DNA of 64,000 bases. Source: Paenibacillus pinistramenti (GTDB taxonomy: Bacteria; Bacillota; Bacilli; Paenibacillales; Paenibacillaceae). This document shows positions 61,701-64,000 of the stretch, in pieces (position 1 is the stretch's first letter; the number at the start of each line of letters is the position of its first letter). The DNA is taken from contig NZ_VAWG01000001.1 in NCBI RefSeq assembly GCF_005869875.1, forward strand, positions 1 through 64,000. Reading direction: 5' to 3'. Both the position numbers and the translations under genes were made by a program. The notes below the pieces were generated by a model. That model was not told where the DNA came from, searched no databases, and saw nothing but the letters and a program-made list of their open reading frames with translations.

Positions 61701-62730
61701 AACTTAACGCCCCCGTCGTTTCAATTAGCTTCTGCAGCTGATCCGCTGCTTTGCCGCTGTCTACAGCGTCCGCTGCGATAACTACGCCTTCCTTGATGCT
61801 GTCCGCAAGCCCGGACAAATAGATGCAGGCTCCTGCATTTGCCAGCACAATATCGCGTGCAGGCCCTTTGCGGCCCTGGAGAATCTCACGGATCATCTGC
61901 GCATTCTTAGCCGCATCCCCGCCAAAAATATCTTCAAGCGCGCACCGGCTTAAACCAAGATCCGCGGCTTCAATTTCATACGTTTTTACTTCTCCGTTTT
62001 TAAGCTCCGAGATACGGGTGGGCGCGGACAAGCTGATTTCATCCAGCCCCTCTCTGCTGCTCACCACCAGCGCGCGGGCCGAGCCCAGCTCTCTCAGCAC
62101 CTTGGCGATGGTCTCTGTCATCTTCGTATCGTAGATGCCCAGCAGCTGCCGGTCCGCTCCGGCAGGATTGGTGAGCGGCCCGAGCAGGTTGAATACCGTC
62201 CTCATGCCCAATTCTTTGCGGGGAGCTGCGGCATGCTTCATCGAAGGATGATAGACCTGGGCAAACAGGAAGCAGAGGCCCAGCTCTTCAAGGCAGCGGT
62301 TCGCCTGCTCCCCCGTCAAATGAATATTGACGCCGAGCGCCTCCAGCACATCCGCGCTGCCTGCCCGGCTTGACGCAGAGCGGTTGCCGTGCTTCGCGAT
62401 TCTGACCGAAGATGAGGAAGCAATAACAGCTGCCGCCGTTGAGATATTAAATTTCTGAATGCCGGAGCCGCCGGTTCCGCAGGTATCCAGCAGCTGTGAA
62501 TTCCGGGCGCCGACTCCTGCGGCCTTGCTGCGCATCGCTTCCGCAAAACCGGTAATTTCCTCAACGGTCTCGCCTTTAAAACGCAAGGCCGCCAAGAGAC
62601 CGCCTATTTGGGCTGAAGTAGCCTGCCCCTCCATGATCGCATTCATGATCTCATTGGCTTCTGTTCTGGTTAAATGCTCCGCTCCGACAACCTTGGACAA
62701 TCCCGCCTGAATGCTGCTGTATTCATTCAT
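61690..62730 (-). CDS. trpD: Anthranilate phosphoribosyltransferase
   Basis: Joins anthranilate and PRPP. The 346 residues have the glycine loop DTCGTGGSGIQKFNIST (ends as landmarks), KHGNRSASSRAGSADVLEALG and FNLLGPLTNPAG. GGAGG lies before the ATG. It follows trpE by 12 bases; no trpG lies between, so the glutamine amidotransferase subunit must come from elsewhere, probably the pabA/trpG gene of the folate cluster as in B. subtilis. Confidence 0.97.
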   Translation of the reverse strand: MNEYSSIQAGLSKVVGAEHLTRTEANEIMNAIMEGQATSAQIGGLLAALRFKGETVEEITGFAEAMRSKAAGVGARNSQLLDTCGTGGSGIQKFNISTAAAVIASSSSVRIAKHGNRSASSRAGSADVLEALGVNIHLTGEQANRCLEELGLCFLFAQVYHPSMKHAAAPRKELGMRTVFNLLGPLTNPAGADRQLLGIYDTKMTETIAKVLRELGSARALVVSSREGLDEISLSAPTRISELKNGEVKTYEIEAADLGLSRCALEDIFGGDAAKNAQMIREILQGRKGPARDIVLANAGACIYLSGLADSIKEGVVIAADAVDSGKAADQLQKLIETTGALSYVS

Positions 62731-62742
62731 TTTGCTTACCTC

Positions 62743-64000
62743 CTATCGGACCTGAACCGGATTTTGATATGGATACATATAATCCTGATTGATTTCTGAG
62801 TCGGATCTCTTCAGCTTCTCCTGCTCCGGAGGGAACATCAGCTCCGCCATCCGGATGGCTTTGAGCATAGCTTTCGCTTTATTGACCGTTTCTTCATATT
62901 CCATCTCCGGAACCGAATCCCATACAATGCCGGCGCCGGCCTGTACGTAGGCTTTGCCGCCTTTGAAGACGATCGTCCGGATCGTAATGCAGGAATCCAT
63001 GTTGCCGGAGAATCCAAGGTAACCGATCGCTCCCGCATACGTGCCTCTCGCCTCCCGCTCCAGCTCGGCGATAATCTCCATTGCTCTCAGCTTCGGAGCT
63101 CCCGATACGGTGCCTGCAGGCAGACAGGACAGGAATGCATCAAAGAAATCTTTATCCTTCCGCATTTGCCCGGACACGTTAGAGACGATGTGCATGACGT
63201 GGGAATATTTTTCGATACTCATCAGGGTATCGCACTTCACGGTGCCAAACTCGGACACCCGGCCAAGATCGTTCCGTCCCAGATCCACCAGCATCAGATG
63301 CTCTGCCCGCTCCTTCTCATCCGCCAAGAGCTCCGCTTCCAGCTTATCGTCCTCCTCGGGCGTTGCCCCCCTTGGGCGGGTGCCGGCGATCGGACGTGTC
63401 TCTACCCGGCCTTCATCGACCTTGACAAGCGCTTCAGGCGAGGTGCCGACGATAATCTCATCATCCAGCTTCAAATAGTACATGTAAGGAGACGGGTTGG
63501 TCGTCCGAAGCAGGCGGTAGACATGCATCGGGGACACCTGTGTCTCGATCTCAAATCGCTGTGAAAGTACCACCTGAAAAATATCTCCGGCCCGGATATA
63601 CTCCTTCGCCCGGTCAACGTTCGCCATATACTCCGCTTTGGTAAGATTGGATTTGATCTCTCCAAGCTCCACATGCTCCGGAACCGGCCGGCGGTTCAAG
63701 CCTTCGCCGCTGGCCGGCTTCTCCAGCATTTCCGCTGTTTCATCCAGCCTGCGGCAGGTTTCTTCATAAGCCGTCCGGATTTGCTCATCACTGGCTCCCG
63801 GCTCGATATGAACGTTGGCAACTAGCAAAATTCTCTGTTTGACATGATCGAATACAATAACCTGATCGCAAAACATAAACTGGATGTCCTGCATGCCCAA
63901 GTCGTCCACAGAATGCGCGGGAAGCTTCTCGTAATATTGAAGCAGATCATATCCGAAAAATCCGATCGCCCCGCCTGTAAACGGCGGCATTTCTTCCAGC
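62743..64000 (-). CDS. trpE: Anthranilate synthase component I, N-terminus cut by window end
   Basis: Makes anthranilate from chorismate. The frame is open to base 64000, leaving about 418 residues; around 95 N-terminal residues, which carry part of the tryptophan feedback site, lie outside. Visible motifs: PPFTGGAIGFFGYD, NPSPYMYYL, PIAGTRPRG, LVDLGRNDLGRV and LPAGTVSGAPK, with AGAGIVWDSVPEMEYEE near the end. It heads trpE-D-C-F-B-A-hisC-tyrA. The leader and any TRAP or T-box control are beyond the window. Confidence 0.96.
   Translation of the reverse strand, partial: LEEMPPFTGGAIGFFGYDLLQYYEKLPAHSVDDLGMQDIQFMFCDQVIVFDHVKQRILLVANVHIEPGASDEQIRTAYEETCRRLDETAEMLEKPASGEGLNRRPVPEHVELGEIKSNLTKAEYMANVDRAKEYIRAGDIFQVVLSQRFEIETQVSPMHVYRLLRTTNPSPYMYYLKLDDEIIVGTSPEALVKVDEGRVETRPIAGTRPRGATPEEDDKLEAELLADEKERAEHLMLVDLGRNDLGRVSEFGTVKCDTLMSIEKYSHVMHIVSNVSGQMRKDKDFFDAFLSCLPAGTVSGAPKLRAMEIIAELEREARGTYAGAIGYLGFSGNMDSCITIRTIVFKGGKAYVQAGAGIVWDSVPEMEYEETVNKAKAMLKAIRMAELMFPPEQEKLKRSDSEINQDYMYPYQNPVQVR

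Overview
The window looks like a piece of a Paenibacillus (Bacillota, Paenibacillaceae) chromosome. The evidence is gene order that follows the yp* region of Bacillus subtilis: trpEDCFBA-hisC-tyrA, ypjA/B/C/D-dapB-mgsA-bshB1-bshA-cca-birA-panBCD-dinG, then ypmB-asnS-dnaD-nth. Other pointers are strong AGGAGG-type ribosome binding sites, T-box and glycine-riboswitch leaders, spore-related genes (GerMN lipoprotein, YpjB), bacillithiol synthesis genes, an SLH-anchored surface protein and amidases with copper-amine-oxidase-like N-terminal domains. No phage, insertion sequence, CRISPR array, rRNA or tRNA gene was seen. The window is core chromosome, not an island.

Layout. 1-2.8 kb: a dynamin-like GTPase cut by the window start, a small conserved protein and endonuclease III (nth). 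2.8-9.5 kb: a cell-surface block of an SLH protein with repeated beta modules, a GerMN lipoprotein and two tandem paralogous N-acetylmuramoyl-L-alanine amidases. 9.6-15.3 kb: ung, leuCD, signal peptidase I, a LysR regulator and a nitrilase-family amidase. 15.5-19.2 kb: a proline T-box and proBAC. 19.4-24.4 kb: gcvH on the minus strand, divergent from a glycine riboswitch and gcvT-gcvPA-gcvPB. 24.5-30.7 kb: an AbrB-family membrane protein, a nitroreductase, dnaD, asnS, ackA and a 3-hydroxyacyl-CoA dehydrogenase. 30.9-38.7 kb: an FtsH-like membrane protease with a small partner, ypmB, mtaD, rex and dinG. 38.8-43.2 kb: a TPR-like protein and panBCD behind a structured leader with its own promoter and terminator. 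43.2-48.7 kb: an eight-gene operon ypjD-TPR-dapB-mgsA-bshB1-bshA-cca-birA. 48.9-55 kb: ypjC, ypjB, ypjA, an IDEAL-domain protein, an unrecognised 379-aa protein, a histidine phosphatase and a sigma/anti-sigma pair. 55.6-64 kb: tyrA, hisC and trpA-B-F-C-D-E, with trpE cut by the window end.

Functionally the window is mostly biosynthesis (Leu, Pro, Trp, Tyr/Phe, His, Lys/DAP, pantothenate, biotin attachment, bacillithiol), glycine breakdown, DNA repair and replication, and wall remodelling. Many neighbours overlap by 1-17 bases, so translational coupling is likely.

I did not find an undescribed defence, mobile or biosynthetic system. The most unusual signal is an abundance of short degenerate tandem repeats. 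Period 11-18 bp repeats sit across the stop codons of at least six genes (leuC, gcvPB, dnaD, birA, bshB1, hisC). Unit lengths divisible by three occur inside trpF, cca and birA. Larger intergenic blocks lie upstream of the sigma-factor gene. Other points for follow-up are the panB leader, a possible self-regulated promoter of the sigma factor, the FtsH-like protease with its overlapping partner gene, and the absence of qcrABC and aroE from their B. subtilis position.
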